The notes beneath the pieces are model-generated. The model did no database searches, was not told the DNA's origin, and was given only the letters and a program-made list of their open reading frames with translations. The translations under genes were made by a program, and so were the position numbers. Of a DNA stretch of 64,000 bases, positions 23,487 to 32,083 are shown piece by piece. The DNA lies in NCBI GenBank assembly GCA_023433615.1, contig JAEZCJ010000187.1:1-64000 (forward strand), read 5' to 3'. Source of the stretch: Bacillota bacterium. Lineage in GTDB: Bacteria; Bacillota; Bacilli; Paenibacillales; Paenibacillaceae. Every line of letters starts with the position of its first letter. Positions within the stretch are counted from its first letter, which is position 1.

Positions 23487-24346
23487 GATCGATACTGCTT
23501 GCTGGCGCAGGCGTCATTTCGCCAGACGGCGTCGGTGCGTCCCCTGTGCCAAGGCCGAGCGAATTATTCGACTGGGGCGCCGCCATGCTGCCTGATATTG
23601 ACCCTGCCGATTATGGCTGGGGGGGCTTGAACCGGCAGTCCCGAATCGGCAAATATGCCATGCTCGCAATCGGGGAAGCATTTCGCTCCGCAGACGTGCA
23701 TGTGCCGATTGCCGAACCTAACCAGGCTGACCGCACGGCCTTGATCATCTATACCAGCAACTCGACGCTTGAGCCGATTCTTTCGTTATATAAGGACGCG
23801 GAGGATTATGGCGTAAATCATGTGAATCCAGGCATATTCCCGGATACAGTATTGAATGCGATCGGCGGTCACGCTTCGATCTATTTCCGAATCACAGGGC
23901 CGAACCTGACGGTTTCGAATACGAGTCCGTCGGCGCTCACGGGGATGCAGCATGCGCATGATCTGCTGGCAACAGGAGATGTCGATCAGGTGATTTGCTG
24001 CTCGATCCATATCCATCCCCCCGCGAGATTGCGTCAATTAGCCGGCGGCCGCACCGGTCCGGAGTCGATCGTTGCGCTTCTATTCCGTCGGGATCAAGGT
24101 GAATGGATTCCGGAATCGACGCCGAATGCCGTACGGATCGGCTGGCAGGGGCCGCTGACGGAAGCGCCATTATGTTTTACTCTTGTGCCACGCAACCATT
24201 CCTTCCTGGCATTGGCAGCATTCGTTCGGGGGGAAGGGGAGCGGCGGCTCTGCGGAGATGAATCGCGGTTCGCAGTCAGCCATCCGGAAGGCAGCTATAC
24301 GTGCGTGCCGATCCTAACGCGAATCGGGGAGGACGAGCATGCGTAA
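23483..24346 (+). CDS. Half-length, cysteine-less ketosynthase homologue (KS-beta-like)
   Basis: About 287 residues that align with the N-terminal thiolase half of ketosynthases (LLAGAGVISPDG start, GNxxLEPI-like TSNSTLEPI, GPNLTVSNTSPSALTG). At the nucleophile position Ser148 replaces cysteine. The C-terminal half with the two active-site histidines is reduced or missing. The TTG start has GGGAGTG upstream and overlaps the KS-alpha stop. The 3-prime end overlaps the next ketosynthase by 8 bp. In type II systems the inactive partner (chain length factor) sets chain length. This one is shorter than any I know (normally about 400 residues). There is no frameshift or stop to suggest decay. Confidence 0.75.
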   Translation: MRSILLAGAGVISPDGVGASPVPRPSELFDWGAAMLPDIDPADYGWGGLNRQSRIGKYAMLAIGEAFRSADVHVPIAEPNQADRTALIIYTSNSTLEPILSLYKDAEDYGVNHVNPGIFPDTVLNAIGGHASIYFRITGPNLTVSNTSPSALTGMQHAHDLLATGDVDQVICCSIHIHPPARLRQLAGGRTGPESIVALLFRRDQGEWIPESTPNAVRIGWQGPLTEAPLCFTLVPRNHSFLALAAFVRGEGERRLCGDESRFAVSHPEGSYTCVPILTRIGEDEHA

Positions 24347-25637
24347 GCGCCGCATCATGATAACGGGCACGGGCGCCGTATCCGCGGCAGGAATCGGGAC
24401 GGAGGCAATGTGGCAATCCGTGCTCCAAGGCACAGTGAACCAGCAGTCTCGGACCTATCGTCTCGGAGATGGAGGCGTGGTCTCCTATCCGGTGTACGCG
24501 ATGCCTGAGCTGGATCTTCGGGATCTCGTATCTGCCAGTGACTATGGCTGGCTCGAGGAAGAGGGACTGACGAAGGACCCGGATTTTGTCCTGCTGGCGT
24601 ACGCTGCCAGTCTCGCGCTGGAGCAGGCTGGTTTGCGAGAGGAAGATAGACTTCAGACGGCGCTGGTAATCGGTCATGAGAACCTTGGCGTGAATGCATT
24701 AATTGACCGTATCCTCACATCGCCGGCTTATGCCGCACGCCGATCGCCGATGGCAGGGAGCAGTCCTTGGCAGGATTACGAGGATTACAGCGCCTCATTC
24801 TATCGCCTGCAGACGTTTCCCTACCTGTTCTATATAGCCAAGCTGCTGGGGATTCGGGGGATCAGCTTCACGGTGAACAACGCTTGCGCAACCGGGCTGT
24901 ACGCACTGGAGCTAGGGGCTCAATTGATCCGCGGCGGCAGTGCGGAGCGGGTGCTGGTCGTGTGCTCCGACTATGCGCATGTTACGGAGCATGCATGGCT
25001 GCAGCAGAAGGGATTCAGTTCGGCAGCGCAGAGACTAAGGCCGTTCGATGCAGACCGGGACGGCTCACTCTTGGGCGACGGTGCAGCAGCAGTCGTGATT
25101 GAAGCGTCTGCCGTCGCCTCGGCACGTCTCGTGAAGCCGTGGGCTGTTTACTGCGGTGCGTCGCTCAAGCAGGATAATTGGCATATGTCGCTTCCCGATT
25201 ATCCTTCGCATACCTATTCCGACGTGATGCGGCGTGCTTCTACACTAGGAAGCCGCAAGCCGATCGAACTTCTGATTCCGCATGGGACAGGCAATCAGTT
25301 GTGGGACCGGTACGAAATGGAGGAAATCGCGCGCGCGTTCCCTAAGCAGCCGCTCGTTACCGCGTTCAAAGGGAGTATCGGACATACGCTAGGTGCCAAT
25401 GCGCTGCTGGAGACGATCCTGATCCTCCACTGCATGCGTGATGGCCTGGTGCCTCCGATCGTGAATTGCAGTCGGCCGGACGTCCGGATGCCGTTCCCGG
25501 TCGCGGCTGCAATGAAAGAACTTCCGGTCAGCCGAGCAATGAAGGCCGTTCCCGCCTACGGCGGGTTTCAAGCAGCATCCGTATTCGAATCCGTTCCGGA
25601 AGGAGGCAGGCGCTATGCAGGTACAGTGGAACTTTAG
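24339..25637 (+). CDS. Second active-type ketosynthase
   Basis: A 432-residue ketosynthase with Cys183 in VNNACATGLYAL, His315 in IPHGTGNQLWD, Lys344 and His349 in AFKGSIGHTLGAN. It is diverged from the first: a longer middle part (ASDYGWLEEEGL, YEDYSASFYRLQTF) and an IPHGTGN version of the usual AHGTGT. It overlaps both neighbours (8 and 23 bp). Two catalytically complete ketosynthases with one inactive half-length form suggest two condensation steps with different substrates, or one KS dimer plus an initiation enzyme. Confidence 0.9.
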   Translation: MRKRRIMITGTGAVSAAGIGTEAMWQSVLQGTVNQQSRTYRLGDGGVVSYPVYAMPELDLRDLVSASDYGWLEEEGLTKDPDFVLLAYAASLALEQAGLREEDRLQTALVIGHENLGVNALIDRILTSPAYAARRSPMAGSSPWQDYEDYSASFYRLQTFPYLFYIAKLLGIRGISFTVNNACATGLYALELGAQLIRGGSAERVLVVCSDYAHVTEHAWLQQKGFSSAAQRLRPFDADRDGSLLGDGAAAVVIEASAVASARLVKPWAVYCGASLKQDNWHMSLPDYPSHTYSDVMRRASTLGSRKPIELLIPHGTGNQLWDRYEMEEIARAFPKQPLVTAFKGSIGHTLGANALLETILILHCMRDGLVPPIVNCSRPDVRMPFPVAAAMKELPVSRAMKAVPAYGGFQAASVFESVPEGGRRYAGTVEL

Positions 25638-26370
25638 GGGCAAGCGTGCGCTTGTAACAGGCGGCTCGCGCGGCATCGGGGCAGGCATTGTCCGGCTGCT
25701 AGCCGACGCCGGCGCAGAGGTGTTGTTCACATACAGCCAAGATGAAGCGGCAGCGGCATCGCTTAGCCAATCTTGCACCCTGCGAGGGGGCAAGACGCGA
25801 TCATTCCGGTGCGATCATGCCAACGACGAGGAGAATGCCCGGCTGATCCAGACGCTTCAGCAAGCGGAAGAGCTTCATTATCTAGTGAACAATGTCGGCG
25901 TAACGGCAGATAGTCCGATGTACAAGATGCGGGCCGAGCAGTGGTCGGAGGTGCTTCAGACGAATCTCACGTCCATGTTTACGCTGACGCAAGGACTATT
26001 CCGCATGCTGGCGATGTCGCGGGGCAGCATCGTGAATGTGACATCGGTCGCTGGCGTGACAGGCATGAGCGGTCAGACTAATTATGCAGCAGCCAAGGCG
26101 GGCATGATCGGCTTCACGAAATCGCTTGCGAAGGAATCGGCAGGCGTCGGGGTGCGCGTCAATGCAGTGGCTCCCGGATACATTGACACCGACATGGTAC
26201 GCGGCATGCATCCGGCCAAGCGACGCCAAGCCGAAGGAGCCTCCTTGCTGCGCAGGCTCGGCAGCGCCGAAGAAGTGGCGGCCGCGACGGCTTTTCTCCT
26301 CTCGGAAGCCTCATCTTACATTACCGGCCAAATCATCATTGTCGATGGCGGCCTTACTCTAACCCCTTGA
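25615..26370 (+). CDS. 3-oxoacyl-ACP reductase (FabG-type ketoreductase)
   Basis: A 251-residue SDR. The cofactor motif TGGSRGIGAG (residues about 16-25) prefers NADPH. The VNNVGVT block, catalytic Ser in NVTSVAG, and YxxxK in TNYAAAKAG are all present. It reduces the beta-keto group made by the ketosynthases. The gene overlaps the second ketosynthase by 23 bp and is followed 17 bp later by the ACP gene. No dehydratase or enoyl reductase is encoded in the operon. Confidence 0.92.
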   Translation: MQVQWNFRGKRALVTGGSRGIGAGIVRLLADAGAEVLFTYSQDEAAAASLSQSCTLRGGKTRSFRCDHANDEENARLIQTLQQAEELHYLVNNVGVTADSPMYKMRAEQWSEVLQTNLTSMFTLTQGLFRMLAMSRGSIVNVTSVAGVTGMSGQTNYAAAKAGMIGFTKSLAKESAGVGVRVNAVAPGYIDTDMVRGMHPAKRRQAEGASLLRRLGSAEEVAAATAFLLSEASSYITGQIIIVDGGLTLTP

Positions 26371-26387
26371 AAGGTGGTTCATGACCG

Positions 26388-26636
26388 ATGAATCCAGATA
26401 TGATTGCAATAACCCGGCGGCTTCTGGAGCTCGCTTCCGAACTTATTGATGACCAGACGCTGCAAGACGACGCGTTGGACATCCCGCTCACCGAGCTTGG
26501 TCTTGATTCTTTGATGGCTCTGGAGCTTGCCGTCTACCTCGAGAGAGAGTTCGGTATCCGGCTTACGGAGGATGAGCTGGGCCGGATCGCGAATCTTCGC
26601 GATATACTGGACATTATTGAACGCAAGCGGGGCTAA
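26388..26636 (+). CDS. Acyl carrier protein
   Basis: An 82-residue four-helix carrier. The phosphopantetheine site is Ser41 in LTELGLDSLMALEL, and the protein is acidic in helix 2/3 as usual. It holds the growing chain for the ketosynthases and ketoreductase. AAAGGTGG stands upstream. The DUF1702 gene starts 3 bp after its stop. The AcpS at 11233 is the likely activating enzyme. Confidence 0.93.
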   Translation: MNPDMIAITRRLLELASELIDDQTLQDDALDIPLTELGLDSLMALELAVYLEREFGIRLTEDELGRIANLRDILDIIERKRG

Positions 26637-26639
26637 TGC

Positions 26640-27653
26640 ATGCATGCGCTTGATTGGATCATCCCCTTTGCTGTCGCAGCGGTCATGCTGTTCCCCTATC
26701 TTTACCTCCGTCTCTTCCATGTAAATATTCCGCGCATGCAGCGTCGCTTTCGAGGAAGCGGCCGCAATTTCTTCTCTCGGCGATTTCCCCTCATTCTCCA
26801 TGCTTTTCTAACGGGCAACAACCGGGCTGCAGCTCCCATATACGATGCGGACGAGCTGAGCCGTTCGCTAGACCGCGATTTCGATGCCTTCTATCGCGGC
26901 TTCGCATATGAAGGGACAGGCTTAGCCTTCGGGGCAAGAGCTTGGCTGCGTCCGAAGCCAGGTCGGCATTTTGAATACCAGATGCATCGGTTGGCCCCTA
27001 AGTACCTGTATCAATACTACGTCGGACTAGGCTGGTTCCTGCATATGCGCTACGGCTTTCGATTCGGCGGCTACCGCAGATGGCTTCGCACGCTCGATCC
27101 CCGCTATGCAGCGATCGTCTTCGATGGCGTCGGATTCAAGACGTTCCTGTTCCAATACCTGCAGAACAAAGAGGTTGTCCGAAAGTTTTCCCGCTTCGAC
27201 AGGCATTATCAACGGGTGTGCTTCCAAGGTGCAGGACGAGCACTGTGGTTCCTGCATGAATTCGACTTGAACAAAGCCATTGCGGAAATTCAGTACCTTC
27301 CCTCCGCTTACAGGCAAGATGTCTACAGCGGACTTGGTCTGGCCGTCGCTTACAGCATCTTCGATAACATGGCTTTCTCCGAGCATGCGGAGACGCAGGT
27401 TCCAGCCTGTTATCGACTGGCTTTTCGGCAAGGGCTTGCATTCGGCTGGGAAGCAAGAAGGCTGCAGGACCGAGATTACTGGGAACAGCAGATCGACAAG
27501 CAATCCCCTTCAAGATCTTGGCGGGCGGAGCGCTGCGTGAAGGCCGTTCATCAGGCCAGAGAGATGCTGGATGCCGACGGGGCGGGCGCGAACGATCAGT
27601 ATTATGCGCGCTGGATGGATGAGACCCGAATAAGGATGGGCGATATCGCCTAA
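26640..27653 (+). CDS. DUF1702 family protein (enediyne-cluster associated)
   Basis: A 337-residue protein that follows the DUF1702 pattern: FYRGFAYEGTGLAFGARAWLRP, then an H..APKYLYQYYVGLGWFLHM block, LDPRYAAIVFDGVGF, FQGAGRALWFLHEFD, and LPSAYRQDVYSGLGLAVAYS. An N-terminal hydrophobic segment (residues about 4-22) may anchor it in the membrane. The biochemical role of the family is unknown. It is one of the genes that recur next to enediyne polyketide synthases, together with UnbV and UnbU homologues, which follow here directly. Finding all three with a type II ketosynthase set and without the large enediyne PKS is unusual. Confidence 0.82.
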   Translation: MHALDWIIPFAVAAVMLFPYLYLRLFHVNIPRMQRRFRGSGRNFFSRRFPLILHAFLTGNNRAAAPIYDADELSRSLDRDFDAFYRGFAYEGTGLAFGARAWLRPKPGRHFEYQMHRLAPKYLYQYYVGLGWFLHMRYGFRFGGYRRWLRTLDPRYAAIVFDGVGFKTFLFQYLQNKEVVRKFSRFDRHYQRVCFQGAGRALWFLHEFDLNKAIAEIQYLPSAYRQDVYSGLGLAVAYSIFDNMAFSEHAETQVPACYRLAFRQGLAFGWEARRLQDRDYWEQQIDKQSPSRSWRAERCVKAVHQAREMLDADGAGANDQYYARWMDETRIRMGDIA

Positions 27654-27664
27654 GGAGGTTATAT

Positions 27665-29464
27665 ATGCTGCGTTATCGTAGAGTCATGCTGCCATTGCTT
27701 GTTATGCTGGCCGTTGCGGCCTGCAGCAATGTCGAAGAGTATGATTACGGTTTTCGTTTCGAAGACGTCACGTCAGAATCCGGCATTGATTTTCTTCATG
27801 AGAAGGACACGTTCGACAAGCAGGTATCCAACATCAATCAATGGCTTGCTTCTACCGGCGCCGGCGTGTTTGCGGCGGATTACGACGCCGATGGCTGGAT
27901 GGATCTGTATCTTGTGAACTCCAGGCGGGGAGCGAACAATGCGCTATACCGCAATAACGGCGACGGCACGTTCACGGATATGGCGGAAGCGGCCGGGGTT
28001 GCCGATGTGAACCGCAATGGCATTACCGAATCCGCGCTGTGGTTCGACTACGACAATGACGGATTTCCGGATTTGTTCGTGGGCGCCTGGGGGGTAAGCA
28101 CCCTATACCGCAACAAAGGGGACGGAACGTTCTCGGACGTGACGCAGGCCGCGGGCGTCGGGCATCAGGGCTATGTGAACAAAGTCATTACGCTTGATTA
28201 TAACAGGGACGGTTATCTGGATCTCTACCTCGGCAATTATTTTCGCGAAACGGACAACCTCTGGCAGCTCACGTCTACGAAAATCATGCACAGCGATTTC
28301 GAACGGGCGCGCAACGGCGGGAAGAACGTGCTCTACCGCAACAACGGCGACGGTACGTTCACGGATGTGTCCGGGGAGATGGGAGTCGACGATTCGGGCT
28401 GGACGCTGGCTACCGGCACGGCAGACTTGAATCGAGACGGCTGGCCGGACATCTACAATGCGAATGATTTCGGTCCGGATTCGCTCTTTCTTAATGAACA
28501 GGGAAACAGGTTTACGAAGCTCGTGCAGAAGCGCGGGATCGGCGATGATACGTTCAAAGGGATGAACGTGGATTTTGCGGATGTATTCCATGACGGCAAG
28601 CTGGCGAATTACGTGAGCAATATCAGCAAGGAGACCTATCTGTTGGAGGGGAACCAGTTCTGGCATGAGGACGAGAACGGCGTATACCGCGATCATTCGG
28701 AGACAAGCGGCGTCAAGCAGGCGGGGTTCTCCTGGGGCGCCAAGTTTCTCGATGTCGATAACAGCGGCGAATACAGCATTATGGTGACGAACGGATTCAT
28801 ATCGGCCGGCAAGAAAAGGGACTACTGGTTCGACATGGGCATCCTGGCTACGACTCCGGGGTACATCGTGGAGGATGCCGCCAATTGGCCGGATTTCGAA
28901 GACAAAAGCATGTCGGGCTATGAGAAGAAGAAGCTGTTCTACAATGACGGAATGACGTTCCGCGACATCGCGCAGGAGGTCGGATTGACGTTCACGGATG
29001 ACGGCCGGGGCATTGCGGTGGCCGATCTGTGGAACCGCGGCGCGCTTGATCTGGTATTCGCCAATCAAGGCTCGCCGGCGCGTGTGTTCAAAAACATCAA
29101 CGATACAGGCAATCATTGGATCAAGCTGCAGCTGGTCGGCAAACCGCCGAGCAGCCGCGACGCCGTAGGGGCCAAGGTGCTGATCACCGCGGAAGGCATC
29201 ACGACAGTCATCGAACGCGACGGCGGCAACAGCCATGGCGGTCAGAGCGATCCGCGCATTCATTTGGGGCTAGGACAGTCGAAGCAGGCGGATCTTATTC
29301 GAATCGAGTGGCCAAGCGGCCGCGTGCAGGAAATGCGGGACGTTGCGGCCGACCGGATCCTGCTTGTTCAAGAGGGGCATGAGCCGACAGTTGTTTCCAT
29401 CAACGACAGCCGAGCGGCTGGCGCCAACGGTCCGCTATTCTTAAGCTATGACAATCCTTCGTAA
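27665..29464 (+). CDS. ASPIC/UnbV-type lipoprotein with FG-GAP repeats
   Basis: A 599-residue exported lipoprotein. The signal peptide ends in a lipobox (MLAVAAC, Cys20). FG-GAP/VCBS propeller blades follow, with repeated calcium-binding-like loops such as DYDADGWMDLYLVN, FDYDNDGFPDLFVG, DYNRDGYLDLYLG and DLNRDGWPDIYNAND, each paired with an LYRNNGDGTFTDV strand. The last 90 residues are an ASPIC/UnbV domain (DAVGAKVLITAEG, GGNSHGGQSDPRIHLGLG, IEWPSGR). UnbV proteins accompany enediyne PKS genes and their reaction is unknown. AAGGAGG stands 6 bp before the ATG. It overlaps the UnbU-like gene by 17 bp. Confidence 0.9.
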   Translation: MLRYRRVMLPLLVMLAVAACSNVEEYDYGFRFEDVTSESGIDFLHEKDTFDKQVSNINQWLASTGAGVFAADYDADGWMDLYLVNSRRGANNALYRNNGDGTFTDMAEAAGVADVNRNGITESALWFDYDNDGFPDLFVGAWGVSTLYRNKGDGTFSDVTQAAGVGHQGYVNKVITLDYNRDGYLDLYLGNYFRETDNLWQLTSTKIMHSDFERARNGGKNVLYRNNGDGTFTDVSGEMGVDDSGWTLATGTADLNRDGWPDIYNANDFGPDSLFLNEQGNRFTKLVQKRGIGDDTFKGMNVDFADVFHDGKLANYVSNISKETYLLEGNQFWHEDENGVYRDHSETSGVKQAGFSWGAKFLDVDNSGEYSIMVTNGFISAGKKRDYWFDMGILATTPGYIVEDAANWPDFEDKSMSGYEKKKLFYNDGMTFRDIAQEVGLTFTDDGRGIAVADLWNRGALDLVFANQGSPARVFKNINDTGNHWIKLQLVGKPPSSRDAVGAKVLITAEGITTVIERDGGNSHGGQSDPRIHLGLGQSKQADLIRIEWPSGRVQEMRDVAADRILLVQEGHEPTVVSINDSRAAGANGPLFLSYDNPS

Positions 29465-30242
29465 AGTTGATCCTCGGTATCTGGTGTTGTTGTTCTTGAC
29501 GGGCTTCGTTGTGATGGGTCAGGAACTTCTGGGCTTCTTCCAGCGATGGGACCAGTTATCGGTCGCCGTTGTCGCCGCTTGCATGGCGGAAGTCGCGCTT
29601 CACCGCATGATCCGGAAGAGATGGCGTTTGCCTCTAAGCGCGCTCATCACGGGGTTAGGAGTTGGCCTGCTGTTGAGCTCCCATCTCATATGGCCCTATG
29701 CCGTTACCTCGATCCTGGCCATCGGATCGAAATATCTCGTCCGAATCGGGGGGACGCATCTCTTCAACCCCAACAATGCCGCACTTTGTTTCATGCTCCT
29801 CTTCCTTCCTCAATATGCCGTCAGTACGCCCAAGCAATGGACGAACGGCTACGAGGTGATGGCGATTATCCTGCTGCTAGGCATACTGGCTGCCTATGCG
29901 GCGGCCAGGCTGGATACCGTCCTCTCCTTTATCGCCGGCTTCTCTCTCTTCGCCTTTCTACGCGTGGAGCTGTTCGATGAGCCTATCTTCTTTGCCTTCG
30001 GACCGATGCTCGGCGCTTCCTTCCAGCTCTTCGTCTTTTTCATGCTTACGGATCCGGTTACGACGCCGCCTACACGGAAGGCAAGAATTGTTTTTGCGAT
30101 GCTGGTCGCTTTGCTTGATGCCTGCCTGCGAGTGGCCGAAATAACGAATTCGACGTTTTACTCGGCTTTTCTTGTTGCGCTGTGCATTGGAATCCCATAT
30201 CGGATGATGCGCAAACGAATATTGGCCTCTGTGAGGCATTAG
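29448..30242 (+). CDS. UnbU/RnfD-like integral membrane protein
   Basis: A 264-residue protein with about seven to nine membrane helices. Family motifs are HLFNPNNAALC (about residue 104) and FMLTDPVTTPPTRKARI (about residue 199), as in NqrB/RnfD/UnbU proteins. In NqrB and RnfD a threonine in a different loop carries covalent FMN. Whether this short homologue binds flavin is unclear. UnbU is the third of the conserved enediyne-associated trio. Its overlap with the UnbV-like gene supports a complex of an outer lipoprotein with a membrane electron carrier. A redox role in late maturation or export of the product is inference. Confidence 0.85.
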   Translation: MTILRKVDPRYLVLLFLTGFVVMGQELLGFFQRWDQLSVAVVAACMAEVALHRMIRKRWRLPLSALITGLGVGLLLSSHLIWPYAVTSILAIGSKYLVRIGGTHLFNPNNAALCFMLLFLPQYAVSTPKQWTNGYEVMAIILLLGILAAYAAARLDTVLSFIAGFSLFAFLRVELFDEPIFFAFGPMLGASFQLFVFFMLTDPVTTPPTRKARIVFAMLVALLDACLRVAEITNSTFYSAFLVALCIGIPYRMMRKRILASVRH

Positions 30243-30254
30243 GGGGAAGGATGA

Positions 30255-31175
30255 ATGCGGGCTAGAGTATTGACGCAGACGCGAACGCTAACGAATGAGG
30301 AGCGGGAGGTCTGGCAGCGCAAGGGAATTACGGGACGTGATATCGCAGCGATCTGCGGTGCGGACCGGTGGAGGACTTCACTGGAGGTCTATCTGGAGAA
30401 GATCGGCCAGAGCCCGCCCGGAAGGGTGACGGAGCCGATGCGGATCGGGCGTGAGATCAAGAGCTTCATTGCCCAGCGATTTGCGGAGCAGACGGGCTTT
30501 CGAACGCATCGCCGCAATATGATCTATCAGCATGTGGAGCATGACTTCCTGCTTGCGACCATGGACCGCTGGGTCGTCGGCGACGATGCCGGTCTGCTGT
30601 GCAGATCGGTCGGCGAGTATAGAAAGCAGGAATGGCAGGACGGTCGAATTCCGCAAGAGACGCAGCTGCAATGCCAGCATCTTATGGCGGTGACCGATAC
30701 CGGGCATTGGTGGGTGGCTGCATTAATCGGAGGCAACAAGCTGCATATCGTTCGGGTGGAAAGAAGCGAAGCTCAAATCGAGAGATTGGTGAAGGATGCG
30801 AGCCAATTCTGGACCCGGCATGTGAACGATCATGTGCAGCCTGAGGTCGATGGCAGCGATGCGGCCCGCGAACTGCTCGGGAGGATGTACGGGCCGGACT
30901 CGGCCGCTGCGAATCGAATCGTATTGCCGGATGAAGCCGGCGTCTGGGTGAAGCAGTACAGAACGGCATGTGAGGAAGAGCGAATTACGCTCCGCAAGAA
31001 GACGGAAGCGGAGAACTATCTTAAAGCGCTGCTAGGCGCCAATGAGTCGGGAGTCATTGGCAGCGACCGGGTGGAGTGGCGTACGGTTCAACACAAGAAC
31101 GGCGCTCGCCAATATCGAAGATTCGCCGTATACAAAGAGCAGCAGGTGACCTGCGATGCCAAACAAGGAGGATAA
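30255..31175 (+). CDS. YqaJ/lambda-exonuclease-fold protein lacking the catalytic E-x-K
   Basis: A 306-residue protein with the YqaJ recombinase pattern: GITGRDIAAICGADRWRTSLEVYLEKIGQSP at the start, RIGREIKSFIAQRFAEQTG, then ATMDRW, and PQETQLQCQHLMAVTDTGHWWVAALIGG, with FWTRHV after it. In active members the segment after the Asp reads LEx-K (E-x-K, metal-binding). Here the corresponding stretch is GLLCRSVGEYRKQEW: one residue shorter and with neither Glu nor Lys at those positions. The nuclease is probably inactive or altered. GGGGGAAGG precedes the ATG. Such genes are normally phage recombination genes. Here it is embedded without other phage genes in a biosynthetic operon. Confidence 0.78.
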   Translation: MRARVLTQTRTLTNEEREVWQRKGITGRDIAAICGADRWRTSLEVYLEKIGQSPPGRVTEPMRIGREIKSFIAQRFAEQTGFRTHRRNMIYQHVEHDFLLATMDRWVVGDDAGLLCRSVGEYRKQEWQDGRIPQETQLQCQHLMAVTDTGHWWVAALIGGNKLHIVRVERSEAQIERLVKDASQFWTRHVNDHVQPEVDGSDAARELLGRMYGPDSAAANRIVLPDEAGVWVKQYRTACEEERITLRKKTEAENYLKALLGANESGVIGSDRVEWRTVQHKNGARQYRRFAVYKEQQVTCDAKQGG

Positions 31176-31180
31176 TAGAG

Positions 31181-32083
31181 ATGACGTTCAATCGTAATCG
31201 TATGAGGTGGGCAATACTGGCGGTTATTGTCGGCGTGCTGATCGCCGGCTTCTGGAATTATAAATTGGTTGACGGCTTGGGTCGCGATTTACTCGCGAAC
31301 CCGCTGATTGGGGAAGAGGCAGCCGGCTACAATGAAGGAGGCAGCTGGTTCGGCTTCGTCTTCGCGGCCGCAGCGGGACTCGCGGCAAGCTTCACTGCCT
31401 GCAACTGCGTAGTGTTCGCTATGCTGCCGGGACTTCTATGCGGAACGGACAGCAGAACGTCAACCAGACGCTCGGCTTTTGTTGTTCTGGCAATCTTTGC
31501 GGCTGCAGTGCTGGTTGTGTGCGGCGTGTACGGCGCTTATGTTACATCGTTAGGCGTTGAAGGCGTGGAGGCTTTCAATGAACGGGGCATGCGACTGTCG
31601 CAGGCACAGACAACGTTCACGTTGATCGGTGTTGCGCTAATTGCATGGGGATTGCTGTCATACGGCTTCTTCGATTCCCTTCGCGGTCTCGTGTCGCCGC
31701 GATTGCAGAGTCTATTGGCGTCGTCGGAAGCCAAAGCGGCGCTGATGGGCCTAATGGCAGGCTTCTTCGCGGTAGGGAGGCCATATCCGGTATTTCGCGA
31801 ATTCATCCTATATGCAGCTGAATCAGGCAGTTGGCTGTACGGATCTGCGGTTATGATGGTGCAAGGCCTAGCCCAAATCGCGATTATGGTAGTGCTGTTC
31901 CTGGCTATCACGCAATTCATGGGCAAGCGGCTGATCCGTTGGATGACGAATAAGCCGCATCAGCCGCAGATGATCAGCAGCTTTGCGTTGTTGGCCGGAG
32001 GCGCATTCTTCGTCTATTACTGGGGCTTCGCATTCTGGTACGACATTGGAGGTTGGGGGTTTAAATTGCAATGGTACGAGTGA
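31181..32083 (+). CDS. Polytopic membrane protein, CcdA/DsbD-like
   Basis: A 300-residue protein with about six to seven membrane helices and a short N-terminal segment. The second helix region FAAAAGLAASFTACNCVVFAMLPGLLCG contains two cysteines and a proline, recalling the CcdA/DsbD thiol-transport helices. The second cysteine pair member is not at the expected place in a later helix, so electron transport is uncertain. AAGGAGG stands 9 bp before the ATG. The stop overlaps the aminotransferase gene by 13 bp. With the peroxiredoxin two genes later it would make a thiol-redox module on the membrane side of the pathway (inference). Confidence 0.65.
   Translation: MTFNRNRMRWAILAVIVGVLIAGFWNYKLVDGLGRDLLANPLIGEEAAGYNEGGSWFGFVFAAAAGLAASFTACNCVVFAMLPGLLCGTDSRTSTRRSAFVVLAIFAAAVLVVCGVYGAYVTSLGVEGVEAFNERGMRLSQAQTTFTLIGVALIAWGLLSYGFFDSLRGLVSPRLQSLLASSEAKAALMGLMAGFFAVGRPYPVFREFILYAAESGSWLYGSAVMMVQGLAQIAIMVVLFLAITQFMGKRLIRWMTNKPHQPQMISSFALLAGGAFFVYYWGFAFWYDIGGWGFKLQWYE

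Noticed and set aside
30255..31175. Prophage or recombination module suggested by the YqaJ-like protein
   Set aside because: No other phage gene, integrase or attachment repeat was found nearby, and the gene is spaced as part of the operon.
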